From Lacipirellula parvula (lineage in GTDB: Bacteria > Planctomycetota > Planctomycetia > Pirellulales > Lacipirellulaceae): DNA of 64,000 bases. The notes under the pieces were generated by a model. That model was not told the origin of the DNA, made no database searches, and saw only the letters and a program-made list of their open reading frames with translations. The position numbers and the translations under genes are program-made. Each line of letters opens with the position of its first letter. The stretch's first letter is position 1. Below are positions 50,819 through 59,452 of the stretch, piece after piece. The stretch covers positions 2,090,501 through 2,154,500 of the forward strand of contig NZ_AP021861.1 of assembly GCF_009177095.1 (NCBI RefSeq), written 5' to 3'.

Positions 50819-51500
50819 ATTCTAGCGACTCGGCGATTACGTGTTGAGTTAGCTTAGATAGGATAGCGGTCCTTGTTTTGCCGTGCAGCGAAGCGCTCGC
50901 CTGGAAGAGAAGACGCAATACGCTTCAGCCCTGCATTCCATCGCGCCGCCGCCATTAGCGACGAACTACGTAACCGATGCAATTGAGCGACACTTTGGAC
51001 AATGGTAAGCTTAGTGCCAACATTCACGAGGCTCTTGCATGCCTGCGCTCCAGAAGACCCTGACGACGGCGATAGCGCTACTGGCGTTTACACAGCCTTT
51101 TGGTCACGGCCATTCTCATGCAGAGCTTGCCGGTCCCGAATTGCGATGGCATCTGGTTCTCTACCATGGCAGCCAGCCCGCGAACGCTACCGCTGGATGG
51201 CACTATCATCCCGTCTTACTATCAGGTCAGTGTTCGCCGAGCCCGCAGGCCGACCAAACTGACGAGTTGGATCAGCCAAGTGTGAGTATTTGGAACGTAC
51301 TTGAAAGTTCCTGTCTCCCACGCCGCACCGATTGTCGACATCGACTCCGTGTCGATCGCGGGCGTACTCATCACGAAATGCCCTGCGTGTTATTGATTTG
51401 AGCCTGCGCTGAGATCAACTTAGCGCGGTTTACTTCAGGGCCATAGGCGTAGTTGCACGAGCCTCGCCGCCCTCTTTCTTCATTGGAAGGATTAATCACC
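50819..51500. other. Gap of about 680 bp with a weak gene
   Basis: Most of this stretch has no supported gene. The only frame worth listing starts at 51039 (see separate entry). The region separates the minus-strand small genes from the cytochrome gene. No terminator or structural RNA is evident. Confidence 0.3.
51039..51401 (+). CDS. Doubtful small secreted protein
   Basis: A 120-residue frame begins MPALQKTLTTAIALLAFTQPFGHGHSHAE, a possible signal peptide, followed by LRWHLVLYHGSQPANATAGWHYHPVLLSG. The C-terminal half (PRRTDCRHRLRVDRGRTHH) looks like a shadow of non-coding DNA. It may be a short real gene cut by a frameshift near residue 70, or nothing. Confidence 0.3.
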   Translation: MPALQKTLTTAIALLAFTQPFGHGHSHAELAGPELRWHLVLYHGSQPANATAGWHYHPVLLSGQCSPSPQADQTDELDQPSVSIWNVLESSCLPRRTDCRHRLRVDRGRTHHEMPCVLLI

Positions 51501-51974
51501 ATGAGTGCTATTCGCTGCGCTGTATGCGCATTGTTTGCGTTGGGAGTATTTTTGCTGAGCTTCAACCAACTCGTCGGCTGGGCGGCAGAGCCAATCAAAG
51601 CGCCGGCCGGAACGCCGGAACCGGTCGAAGATGATATGCACGAGTTTATGGAGTACGTGTTTCAGCCGAATTATGGCTTACTCAAGAAATCATTGGCGAA
51701 AGCGCCTGCGACCAAAGAAGAATGGTTTAATGTGAAAGTGGGGTCGCTAGTCCTGGCCGAAGGGGGCAACCTCATTCTCCTACGCGGTCCCAATGAGGAT
51801 CGGAAGGAATGGATCGAGTATGCGACAGCGGTGCGCGACTTAGGGGGCAAAACGTATCGCGCTGCTCAGGCGCAAGATTTCGATGTAGCTCGATCGCATT
51901 ACGAAGCGATGATTACCAAGTGCAATGCGTGCCACCAGCACTATGCGGATGGCGAGCATCAACTGACGCCGTAG
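51501..51974 (+). CDS. Small periplasmic c-type cytochrome-like protein
   Basis: The ATG at 51501 (GGAAGG upstream) gives 157 residues with a signal peptide (CALFALGVFLLSFNQLVGWAAEP). The C-terminal end carries CNACHQHY, a CxxCH haem-c attachment site, and the body is a helical bundle (MHEFMEYVFQPNYGLLKKSLAKAP, then WIEYATAVRDLGGKTYRAAQ), as in class II cytochromes c' and b562-like proteins, where the haem site also lies near the C-terminus. It would carry electrons or bind NO in the periplasm. A strong terminator follows. Confidence 0.7.
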   Translation: MSAIRCAVCALFALGVFLLSFNQLVGWAAEPIKAPAGTPEPVEDDMHEFMEYVFQPNYGLLKKSLAKAPATKEEWFNVKVGSLVLAEGGNLILLRGPNEDRKEWIEYATAVRDLGGKTYRAAQAQDFDVARSHYEAMITKCNACHQHYADGEHQLTP

Positions 51975-51982
51975 TTAAGCAG

Positions 51983-52019
51983 GAGCTTGGGGCTCGGTTT
52001 TCGGCCGGGCCCCAAGCTC
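51983..52019. terminator. Bidirectional terminator between cytochrome and cation-efflux genes
   Basis: GAGCTTGGGGC (51983-51993) pairs perfectly with GCCCCAAGCTC (52009-52019). It lies between convergent genes, 9 bp after the cytochrome stop and directly before the end of the efflux gene. Confidence 0.75.
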
Positions 52020-52020
52020 G

Positions 52021-52887
52021 TTAGAAGGGCTCCATGTGCACCAGAACTTCTTGAGCCGCGGGTAATGCCTCGCGGATAGCGGTTTTCACCTTCCCGCTAA
52101 CCACATGGGCCGCGTCCAGGGCGAGATTCCGATCGGCTTGAACATGGAGGTCGACAAGATAGGCCACGCCGAACTTTCGCGCGCGCACTTTCTCAGTAGC
52201 GAGAACTCCAGCGACGGAGCGTGCTGCGGCGTCAACTGTCGAAATGACGGAATCGTCCGGCGATCGGTCCATTAATTCGCTCGCCGCGGTCGTCATAAAT
52301 CGAAGCCCGTTGGCGGCGATGATGACGGAAGCCACTAGTGCAGCCCAATCGTCCGCCGGCTCCCACCCGGGACCTCCCCAAATGGCCAGTGCGATTCCAA
52401 TAAAGGCCGCGGCTGACGTGATCGCGTCACTTCGATGGTGCCATGCGTCCGTCTTGACGGACGTACTTCCAATAGAATCGCCGACCTTGAAAACAGTTCG
52501 GAACAGCGACTCTTTGATGATCACGACGCCGGCGACCACAGCCAATGTGAATGGCATTGGAGCGTGGTGGGGCGTAATGATCTCACGGACGGCGACGATT
52601 GCAATGCTGACCGCCGCGCCGAGCAGCATTAGGGCGACGATGGCTGCCGCGAGGGATTCGGCCTTGCCGTGTCCGTAGGGATGATCGTCGTCGGCCGGGC
52701 GCGACGCCACTCGCAGGCCGCCCCAAACAATCAAGGAAGAGAAGATATCCGTCGACGATTCGATCGCGTCAGCTACCAAGGCATAGGAGTGGCCGACAAT
52801 CCCAGAAACTAATTTCACAATGACCAGCAGGCAATTGACGAGCAATCCGGTTTGAGCCGCCTTTATTCCTTGTTCGAGACTTGCCAT
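52021..52887 (-). CDS. Cation diffusion facilitator (CDF) family metal efflux protein
   Basis: Starting at the ATG at 52887 (GGAGGG upstream), the 288-residue protein has six membrane helices and a C-terminal cytoplasmic domain. Metal-binding residues typical of CDF are visible: YALVADAIESSTDIFSS in helix 2 (D and D/E), DDDHPYGHGKAES in the cytoplasmic loop, and WHHRSDAITSAAAFIG in helix 5. The C-terminal part (VLATEKVRARKFGVAYLVDLHVQAD) is the dimeric CDF domain with HVQAD and DAAHVVSGKVKTAI. It exports Zn2+, Co2+ or Fe2+/Mn2+ in exchange for protons. Exact metal cannot be assigned. Confidence 0.85.
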   Translation of the reverse strand: MASLEQGIKAAQTGLLVNCLLVIVKLVSGIVGHSYALVADAIESSTDIFSSLIVWGGLRVASRPADDDHPYGHGKAESLAAAIVALMLLGAAVSIAIVAVREIITPHHAPMPFTLAVVAGVVIIKESLFRTVFKVGDSIGSTSVKTDAWHHRSDAITSAAAFIGIALAIWGGPGWEPADDWAALVASVIIAANGLRFMTTAASELMDRSPDDSVISTVDAAARSVAGVLATEKVRARKFGVAYLVDLHVQADRNLALDAAHVVSGKVKTAIREALPAAQEVLVHMEPF

Positions 52888-53197
52888 TATTCGCCCTCCA
52901 TGCTGACAGTTCGAATACGAGTATGAGCTGCAAAAAAAAGAAGTAAGGGTGATTCTCCAGCCACCCGATTCCGGCCTGAGAGATAGTGGCCGCTGAACCC
53001 TCAATGATAACCATTCATTTGGCAAAAAGTGCGAATCGTCTCGTCGTCAGTTACCTCTTTCCCATCAACAGGGCCCGCGAATCCGCCCGAGCAATGGACT
53101 TCGCTGATATGTGTCGGAGGCCTGGCCTGTTTATTCGCCAAACGGTGTCGCTTACATTTTAAGAAGGCAGGAATTGAATGCGCTGCGAGAAAGGGCC

Positions 53198-53911
53198 ATG
53201 AGTAAAGATAAGTCTCAGCGGATTGCACTCGTTACCGGCTCGAATCGAGGCATCGGATTGGAAACGGCTCAACAGCTAGGGCGGCGGGGATTTCACGTCG
53301 TCATTGCTGCGCGTGACGGTGTCAGCGGGAATCAGGCGGTTGCTGCCATTGTGGCTGAGGGTGGGAACGCGGCGTTTCTCGCACTTGATGTTAGCAGCTC
53401 CGAAAGCATCCGAATGGCCGCAGTCGAATTCGCAACGATCGCTGATCGTCTGAACGTGCTTGTCAACAATGCCGGCATTTACCCAGACGGAGGCCAAAAC
53501 ATCTTGACCATCCCACGCGGTCGCATGGTTGACACGTTTCAAACGAACACCTTTGCTCCGCTGGAGGTTACTCAGGCGTTTCTTCCGTACTTGCGGCGAG
53601 CAGAATCTGCGCGGGTAATTAATGTTTCAAGCGGATACGGCCAGCTAGACGATCTCTCGCCTGGCGTCCCGAGCTATTGCCTTTCCAAGCTTGCCCTCAA
53701 CGGATTAACGATCATGTTGGCTAAAGCATTGGAGGATGATCGCATCGCCGTGAATTCGATGTGTCCTGGCTGGGTGCGTACAGACATGGGCGGACCAAAC
53801 GCGACACGATCCCTGGAAGAAGGCGCTGATACGGTTGTCTGGCTCGCTGATGAGGCTCCGCACAGCCTTACGGGGAAGTTTTTCCGCAGTCGTGAAGAGA
53901 TTTCTTGGTAG
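53198..53911 (+). CDS. Short-chain dehydrogenase/reductase
   Basis: The ATG at 53198 (GAGAAAGGG upstream) gives 237 residues. The cofactor site is ALVTGSNRGIGLE (TGxxxGIG), NNAG appears near residue 90 (LVNNAGIYPDG), the catalytic serine is in NVSSGYGQL and the YxxxK pair is SYCLSKLAL at about Y159-K163. The ending CPGWVRTDMGGPNATRSLEEGADTVVWLA is characteristic of carbonyl-reductase-like SDRs. It reduces a ketone or aldehyde with NADPH. The substrate is unknown; it is followed by a second oxidoreductase 34 bp later. Confidence 0.85.
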   Translation: MSKDKSQRIALVTGSNRGIGLETAQQLGRRGFHVVIAARDGVSGNQAVAAIVAEGGNAAFLALDVSSSESIRMAAVEFATIADRLNVLVNNAGIYPDGGQNILTIPRGRMVDTFQTNTFAPLEVTQAFLPYLRRAESARVINVSSGYGQLDDLSPGVPSYCLSKLALNGLTIMLAKALEDDRIAVNSMCPGWVRTDMGGPNATRSLEEGADTVVWLADEAPHSLTGKFFRSREEISW

Positions 53912-53945
53912 TCCTTGCACACGACTCTATTGGTGGTACTTGCCA

Positions 53946-54500
53946 ATGCGCCCCCTACGCTATTCGATCAACGTCATGTTAGATGGATGCTGCGATCACC
54001 GAGCAGGGTCCACGGACGAAGAGCTTCATCGTTACTGGGCCGAGAAACTCGCGCAGGCCGACGCCTTACTTTTTGGCCGGATCACCTACAAGATGATGGA
54101 GTCGGCATGGCGACTGCCGGTGACCGGCGTGAGGCCTGATGGGATGGCCGAGTGGATGGAACCGTTCGCTCGCACGATTGACGCCGCGAAGAAGTACGTC
54201 GTGTCGAGCACCCTGGATCGCGTTGATTGGAACGCGGAACTCTTACCTGAAGATTTTGGGAAGGCCGTTCACCAACTCAAGCAGGAGCCTGGCAATGGGC
54301 TATTCCTGGGAGGAGTGAAGCTTCCGCTGGCGCTCGCGGAGCTGGGGTTGATCGATGAGTACGAATTCGTGGTGCACCCTAGACTGGCTGGCCATGGGCC
54401 GACGCTGTTCGCGGGGCTATCGAAGTATATCGACTTAAAGCTCCTGAGCCGGCGGGAGTTCGGATCGGGCGCAGTGGCGATGCGGTATGAGCCGAGGTAA
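53946..54500 (+). CDS. RibD C-terminal-type dihydrofolate reductase-family protein
   Basis: The ATG at 53946 gives 184 residues. SINVMLDGCCDHRAGSTDEELHRYWAEKLAQADALLFGRITYKMMESAW is typical of the RibD C-terminal/DHFR-like family (YfjB/YyaP type), with KYVVSSTLDRVDWNAELL, and GNGLFLGGVKLPLALAELGLIDEYEFVVHPRLAG for the NADPH-binding C-terminal part. Members are uncharacterised reductases sometimes with nitroreductase or dihydrofolate reductase activity. It follows the SDR gene by 34 bp and ends with an intrinsic terminator, so the two form one transcript. Confidence 0.8.
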   Translation: MRPLRYSINVMLDGCCDHRAGSTDEELHRYWAEKLAQADALLFGRITYKMMESAWRLPVTGVRPDGMAEWMEPFARTIDAAKKYVVSSTLDRVDWNAELLPEDFGKAVHQLKQEPGNGLFLGGVKLPLALAELGLIDEYEFVVHPRLAGHGPTLFAGLSKYIDLKLLSRREFGSGAVAMRYEPR

Positions 54501-54546
54501 GTACAGATCGCCGCTGGAAGTGACTTGAAGAGATGCGACACAAATA

Positions 54547-54576
54547 CTTCGCCGAGTGATCGGCGAAGTGTTTTTT
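54547..54576 (+). terminator. Intrinsic terminator
   Basis: CTTCGCCGA (54547-54555) and TCGGCGAAG (54560-54568) enclose a 4-nt loop and are followed by TGTTTTTT (54569-54576). This ends the SDR and reductase transcript. Confidence 0.85.
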
Positions 54577-54607
54577 ATGCGCCAGGTGCAATAAGGAATG
54601 GTTCACG

Positions 54608-54877
54608 ATGTCCCTCGAATCGGACTATCAGAAGTATTTGAAGCTTACTGGCCATGAAGTTGCCGCCGCCGTACTTGCCGTCGGCGCATCGTTGACGAGT
54701 CATCGCGACGACGCCCTGCTAACACCCAAGCAAGCCGCCGCCAAGCTGGGAGTTAGCATCGATCTTATCTATGAGCTTTGCGCATCGGGACGGCTGCGCT
54801 CCAGAAAGATTGGGCGTGCCGTGCGTATTCATCCTGACGATCTAAGGGACTTGGACGAGGATTCGATTGCACATTAG
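54608..54877 (+). CDS. Excisionase-type helix-turn-helix DNA-binding protein
   Basis: The 89-residue protein contains LLTPKQAAAKLGVSIDLIYELCASGRLRSRKIGRAVRIHPDDLR, the helix-turn-helix-17/excisionase (MerR-like) fold of about 50 residues that binds DNA through the SGRLRSRKIGR wing. The N-terminal third (SDYQKYLKLTGHEVAAAVLAVGASL) is helical. Such proteins often regulate excision of phages and islands, but also act as plain regulators. There is no integrase beside it. Confidence 0.7.
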   Translation: MSLESDYQKYLKLTGHEVAAAVLAVGASLTSHRDDALLTPKQAAAKLGVSIDLIYELCASGRLRSRKIGRAVRIHPDDLRDLDEDSIAH

Positions 54878-54961
54878 CTATCTAGACTGACTTCCTCCAA
54901 AAAGCGGGCGACTCGTGCGAATCGGAATGCCACGTTAACCGGTGCACCCCAGTGCATCTCA

Positions 54962-55474
54962 CTATTCGCTGGCGAAATTAGGCATTTCATCGCCACTCGG
55001 TCCATAGCTGGATGGAACAGCCACACCGAGAAGCCGGAGATAAACTCCTAGCTGCCCTCGATGGTGATACCAGTGGTTGAGCATAATACTTCTCAGAAAA
55101 GCGGCGCGTGGTAGCGACACTACGATACGTCCTCCCTGAGTGACACGGAACGTCTCGTTCATGCGCTCGTCGTTTATCGTAGGTAGAGTTTGCCGAAGGT
55201 ACGCGGCGCTCTGGTTGAGCGCATCGAGAATCTCGCGTAGCGCTGCGGGCTGCGGTCGCTCGCGGCTCAAATCTGGTACTGGCGCCTCGTCAGGCTCTGA
55301 CAATCGCAGGACGCCCTCGGGGACTTGGGCAATATGGAGCGCGAGTTGCCCGGCGGTCATCGACTTTTCATGCGGCCGCCAAGTGAGCTGACCTTCGGGC
55401 ACGCGTTCGAGGTACTTTCGCGTTGTGCCGAGTTCCTGCTCGAACTCAGCAAGGAGCGACGTTGCAATCTTCAT
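54962..55474 (-). CDS. DinB-family protein
   Basis: The 170-residue protein matches DinB: a four-helix bundle with three conserved metal-binding histidines. FEQELGTTRKYLERVPEGQLTWRPHEKSMTAGQLALHIAQ provides the first, and SIMLNHWYHHRGQLGVYLRLLG the last two (NHWYHHRGQ). Members bind Ni or Zn and are often thiol S-transferases. It is in an operon with an SRPBCC protein and an ArsR regulator: 12 bp and 18 bp gaps. Substrate unknown. Confidence 0.85.
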   Translation of the reverse strand: MKIATSLLAEFEQELGTTRKYLERVPEGQLTWRPHEKSMTAGQLALHIAQVPEGVLRLSEPDEAPVPDLSRERPQPAALREILDALNQSAAYLRQTLPTINDERMNETFRVTQGGRIVVSLPRAAFLRSIMLNHWYHHRGQLGVYLRLLGVAVPSSYGPSGDEMPNFASE

Positions 55475-55486
55475 GGCAGTCTTCCT

Positions 55487-55936
55487 TCAGCGTGATTTGG
55501 TTTCCGCACGTTCGCGAATTTGATCGAGCCAGTTCTTCCAGCCTTCGGGCATGCCATCGCGATGCTCTGGCAGGATGAGGCCCATGGCGCGATGGGAGAA
55601 CGTTAAGAGCGTTCCATTGCCATTTGCCTTCAAGCGATATTGAACGTGGTTCACTGCCGGGTAAGACATCGGCATCGGCCCGGTGATTTCGAGGAGCGTC
55701 GGCGGCTTGATGACTTGGACATGGCCCCACAGATGTCCCGCGTCATTGCCGAGATCACGAAACCACCGACCGCCGGGCCATGGCTCGATCTTCATGGAGA
55801 GCGACTTGCCGTCTGGCATCTGCGCATCTGCGCCCAGTTCGTCTAGCACGGCGTCAAAGGCGATCTCGATTGGCGCTGCAATTTCAATCTCTTTGCGAAT
55901 TGTAAATGCATGAACCTCTTCGTGTTCAGTTGTCAT
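55487..55936 (-). CDS. SRPBCC (AHSA1-like) protein
   Basis: The 149-residue protein has AFTIRKEIEIAAPIEIAFDAVLDELGADAQMPDGKSLSMKIEPWPGGRWFRDLGNDAGHLWGHVQVI, and LTFSHRAMGLI later, the pattern of an AHSA1-type START-related domain (SRPBCC) that binds hydrophobic ligands. It is in the middle of a three-gene operon with an ArsR repressor upstream, which is a very common pairing in soil bacteria, likely responding to an organic or stress signal. Confidence 0.85.
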   Translation of the reverse strand: MTTEHEEVHAFTIRKEIEIAAPIEIAFDAVLDELGADAQMPDGKSLSMKIEPWPGGRWFRDLGNDAGHLWGHVQVIKPPTLLEITGPMPMSYPAVNHVQYRLKANGNGTLLTFSHRAMGLILPEHRDGMPEGWKNWLDQIRERAETKSR

Positions 55937-55954
55937 ACATACCTCGGTTGTGAT

Positions 55955-56305
55955 TTAACGTGTACCGTCCCGTCCCGCCTTGGACTTGCGCTCAGCGCGC
56001 TCCTTAATCCGATCTAGTTGATGGCTCCAGTGCCGCTCAAATTTATTGGCCCAATCGTGCACCGCTTTTAGCTCCTTCGCCTCTAACTGGTAGAGACGCT
56101 GCTGGCCCTGCTTAGTCACCGAGACGATGCCGACCTTGCGCAGCACGCCCAGGTGCTTTGAAACTGCCGGCTGCGGCATTCCTAACGTCAGGACCAGGGC
56201 TCCGACGGCAAGCGCGCCCCGACGGGCGAGCACTTCAATGATCTGGCGCCGCTTGGGCTCGGCAATGGCGTTGAACACGTCGGTGGTGGTAGAAGCACGA
56301 GGCAT
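55955..56305 (-). CDS. ArsR/SmtB-type winged-helix regulator
   Basis: The 116-residue protein is a single winged helix: VFNAIAEPKRRQIIEVLARRGALAVGALVLTLGMPQPAVSKHLGVLRKVGIVSVTKQGQQRLYQLE. Recognition helix QPAVSKHLGVLRKVG is typical. It has no visible metal-binding cysteines, so it belongs to the branch that pairs with SRPBCC (YdfF-like) and senses something other than metal. It is the first gene of the minus-strand operon and probably represses it. Confidence 0.9.
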   Translation of the reverse strand: MPRASTTTDVFNAIAEPKRRQIIEVLARRGALAVGALVLTLGMPQPAVSKHLGVLRKVGIVSVTKQGQQRLYQLEAKELKAVHDWANKFERHWSHQLDRIKERAERKSKAGRDGTR

Positions 56306-56513
56306 GGCGCCAATATATTCCCATAACGGAATATGTCAAGAATCCAATGGAATCTGCTGCTTCACGGACGAAGTCATCCTTAGCGGCGAGGCCTGCAGTC
56401 CCAGGCGAAATGATGGGTTAGTCGCACGTCGTCACGCATTTTGGAGGAGAAAATTCGCCAAGCTCGGGGATTCGCTTAGAATCTATGGCGGAACTAATCG
56501 CATTGGGTGATCC

Positions 56514-57890
56514 ATGTTTGGCAGACTCGTCGCCATTTCTCTGCTCGGTGCCGGATTGTGGAGCGCGGCTTGCGTCCAAGCCGCCGATCTGCCGCCTGAT
56601 GCCACGGTGCTCGATCCGGACATTGTCTGGGACGTGGCTAACCCTCATAGCTTCGCCATTTCGCCCGACGGCAAACAGATCGCCTACATCAGCAAAGGCG
56701 CAATCTGGGTTTGTCCGGTTGACGCCGGACCGCCGTCGAAGTTGGCCGAGTTGCCCAATACGATTACCGCGATTCTGGCGGAACCGGGCAACCAAGAGCA
56801 ACGCGAGAATGCGGCCGCCTCCCCGCAAAACCTCGGCTTCCGAGCCTTCTATGGTCCAGTTCATCTCGACAAACACTATGTGTTCAGCCTGGCTTGGACG
56901 CCGGACCAGCGCGGCGTGGTCTACGCCGTGCGAAAGCGAGTTCGCGAGAACTCTCCGGTGGCGGCCTACCATGTGATGCACGCGCCGCTAGGCGGAGCCG
57001 TTGAGACGGTCGCGATCATCGAAGGCGAATTCGGCGTACCGGACGAATACACGACTTCGTTTCATGTCACCCCCGACCGCAAGTTTGTCATCGCCTCTGC
57101 TTACGTTCCACTCATTTGGGATGTCGTTCGCGCTCATCCGCAAACGACGCCTTACGACCTCCTCGTGCCGTCGTCAACGAGCGGGCGCTTCCTCGGCGTC
57201 GAGATCGACACCCGCCAACTCGTGCTGGTCGACGAACAATTCCACGTCATCAAACGATTCGACGTTTCGTTCCTCGGGGAGCGCAGGGTTGATCTGACCT
57301 GGTCGCAGAACGAACGTTTCGCCATCTGCCGGATGCGCAACGAGTATCCCTCGTACGGCGCTGTCGCCTTTCGCATTGACCTCGAAACGGGCCAGAAATC
57401 GCCGGAAGTCAAATGCAACGTCAGTGATCGCTTTCTGTTCATTAACCAGGAAGGGAAGTTACTTCACCTGCGCATTGCCAATTCCGGAGTTTACGGATAC
57501 TTCAATGGAGAGGCTGGCACGCGAGTCACGGTGGTTGATCCGGACGGCACGGCAAGAAACTTGTTCACCACGAAAGGGTTTCGGAAGCCGGAAAAGGGGC
57601 AGCGAGGCACTGTCTTTCCTCCCATGGTTGCAGCTCCTGACGGCAGTCACATCGCGTTCGCGCAGCCGCGGCCGGAAGGTCAACTGCCTGGTGCGCAATA
57701 TCATCTGATCGACCTCGATGGACGCACGACGCCGCTGGCGCCGGTGAGCGACGACCGGTACATCACTCCGTACTACCCGATTGCATTCGCCGACGGCGAC
57801 GGTCGGCTGATTGCACGATTGGGCTCGACATTGTTTTCTCTGCCTACAGATGCAGTTGCCAAGGACGAGGAAACGAACTATGACGAGTAG
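56514..57890 (+). CDS. Secreted beta-propeller-like protein (first of a tandem pair)
   Basis: The 458-residue protein has a signal peptide (VAISLLGAGLWSAACVQAADLPP) and then a repetitive beta structure with TolB/WD40-like blades (FAISPDGKQIAYISKGAIWVC, FSLAWTPDQRGVVYAV, FHVTPDRKFVIASAYVPLIWDV, DLTWSQNERFAICRMRNEY, APDGSHIAFAQPRPEGQ). The SPDGK...IA patterns mark TolB-like propeller blades. The second gene at 57880 encodes the same architecture, with PSSTSGR-(F/W)-(L/I)-GVE-DTRQLV in both, so they arose by tandem duplication. No peptidase domain follows. Function: likely an extracytoplasmic interaction platform. Confidence 0.65.
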   Translation: MFGRLVAISLLGAGLWSAACVQAADLPPDATVLDPDIVWDVANPHSFAISPDGKQIAYISKGAIWVCPVDAGPPSKLAELPNTITAILAEPGNQEQRENAAASPQNLGFRAFYGPVHLDKHYVFSLAWTPDQRGVVYAVRKRVRENSPVAAYHVMHAPLGGAVETVAIIEGEFGVPDEYTTSFHVTPDRKFVIASAYVPLIWDVVRAHPQTTPYDLLVPSSTSGRFLGVEIDTRQLVLVDEQFHVIKRFDVSFLGERRVDLTWSQNERFAICRMRNEYPSYGAVAFRIDLETGQKSPEVKCNVSDRFLFINQEGKLLHLRIANSGVYGYFNGEAGTRVTVVDPDGTARNLFTTKGFRKPEKGQRGTVFPPMVAAPDGSHIAFAQPRPEGQLPGAQYHLIDLDGRTTPLAPVSDDRYITPYYPIAFADGDGRLIARLGSTLFSLPTDAVAKDEETNYDE

Positions 57891-59256
57891 ACTTCTTCGT
57901 CTGACGCCGGCGATTCTGTTAGTCGTCGTAGCGATACTTCAAGGCCCGATTACAGCGGCTGGAGAAGTTCCCGCGGCAGCGAAGGTGCTTGCCGATAGAA
58001 CGATCAGGAACCTGCGCCCGGTTCCGCTGGTTTCTCCGAACGGCCGGTATGTCGCGTTCGTCAATCGCGGATATGTCTGCGTCGCCGACGTGGAGGCGGG
58101 TACATCGCGCCGTTTGGTTGAGGTTCCGTGCATTTGGACGCATGTGTTCGCGAAGGAGACGAGCGAGGGCGGAAGCCCCGACTCGCTGGTGCGCACCCTG
58201 AATCGAGAACGGTATAAGGAGTTGGAATCCAGCGTCAAGGACGAGATCGGTGAGTTCGCATGGACCGTCGATTCCAGCGCGATCGTCTTTAGCGTTCATT
58301 CACACGATGCTGTCAAGGCGACGACCCAGGTTCATATCTGGCGTGCCCCGCTGGAGGGCGAGGCGAAGGTAATCGCCAGCAACGAACGATCGCTGACTTC
58401 GCGGCGCGGCCCCGGCGGCGTCCTGACGCGCGACGGCCGATTCCTCGTTGGAAATTTTGGCCGAGAGCGCGCCTTTATCTGGGACGTGACGGCAAACAAG
58501 CCTCGCGCCACGCCATTTAATTACTTGGCGCCTTCGTCGACGAGCGGGAGATGGATTGGCGTCGAGAAGGATACGCGGCAATTGGTCGTCGTTGACGACG
58601 ATTTCGAGATCATTCGTCGCTATGAGGAAATCCTGCCGGAGAACCAGTTTGGGTTCGACATGATCTGGTCGCCAGACGAACGTTTCGTCTTATGGCGTCA
58701 GCAAGTCGGATTCGACTATTACAGCAATTGGGTCGGCTGCCGGTACGATCTAGAGACGAGAGAGCGAAACATCTTCACCGGCGACTACATGGGCGAAAAG
58801 CTCGCTTTTACTGGGAACCGCGGCGAGTTTGTCCGCGTTGGTGCTGCCGGCGTGCAGGGAAATGACTCCGGCTTGAAATTGACCGAGCAGTACGTGGGCA
58901 TCGTTCCCGACGGTCGGTTGCATCTCCAGCGCTTCTGGTATCAACGCTCCGATCCCTCTGATATGGTCAGTGATGTCCGCATAGCAAGCATGTCCAACGT
59001 CATTTGGTCGCCTGACTTACAGCTATTCACGATCGGTCTGCCGCGGCAGGAAGGACCCCACGGCGAGATCATTCATTTGGCGGACCGTCACCGGCATTTG
59101 TGGAAGCTGCCGGGCGACGACACCGGGCGATACGTTTCGCCATGCCATGTCGCCGGCTTCGCGCTCGACGGCAAAGCCATCATCGCCTACGACGAGACGC
59201 GACTCTTCTCGCTGCCAGTCGCTGCAATTCAATCTTCAGAAAACAAGGTTCGTTGA
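57880..59256 (+). CDS. Secreted beta-propeller-like protein (second of a tandem pair)
   Basis: The ATG at 57880 overlaps the previous stop by 11 bp and gives 458 residues, identical in length to the upstream paralogue. Signal peptide LLRLTPAILLVVVAILQGPITAAGEV. Blades include LVSPNGRYVAFVNRGYVCVADVEAG, FAWTVDSSAIVFSVHSHDAV, GGVLTRDGRFLVGNFGRERAFIWDV, DMIWSPDERFVLW and VIWSPDLQLFTIGLP. Shared PSSTSGRWIGVEKDTRQLVVVDDDF links it to its neighbour. Because the two overlap and have equal size, they may form a hetero-oligomer. Confidence 0.65.
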   Translation: MTSRLLRLTPAILLVVVAILQGPITAAGEVPAAAKVLADRTIRNLRPVPLVSPNGRYVAFVNRGYVCVADVEAGTSRRLVEVPCIWTHVFAKETSEGGSPDSLVRTLNRERYKELESSVKDEIGEFAWTVDSSAIVFSVHSHDAVKATTQVHIWRAPLEGEAKVIASNERSLTSRRGPGGVLTRDGRFLVGNFGRERAFIWDVTANKPRATPFNYLAPSSTSGRWIGVEKDTRQLVVVDDDFEIIRRYEEILPENQFGFDMIWSPDERFVLWRQQVGFDYYSNWVGCRYDLETRERNIFTGDYMGEKLAFTGNRGEFVRVGAAGVQGNDSGLKLTEQYVGIVPDGRLHLQRFWYQRSDPSDMVSDVRIASMSNVIWSPDLQLFTIGLPRQEGPHGEIIHLADRHRHLWKLPGDDTGRYVSPCHVAGFALDGKAIIAYDETRLFSLPVAAIQSSENKVR

Positions 59257-59452
59257 GAGTAACGGCGTACTTTTCTTGCTACGATGACCCCGCCCGACGA
59301 TCAAAGCGGCGTGAATCCGTATGGTCGGTGGCTGTGCGGCCTGTGCTCGGGCTCCAAGAGACACACTAGCTTGGAGACGAGAGTCTCTTCACAAGCAGCG
59401 TAGAAACCTTACCGAGCAATTTTGACAGACATGAGATAACGAGCGAGATCAA

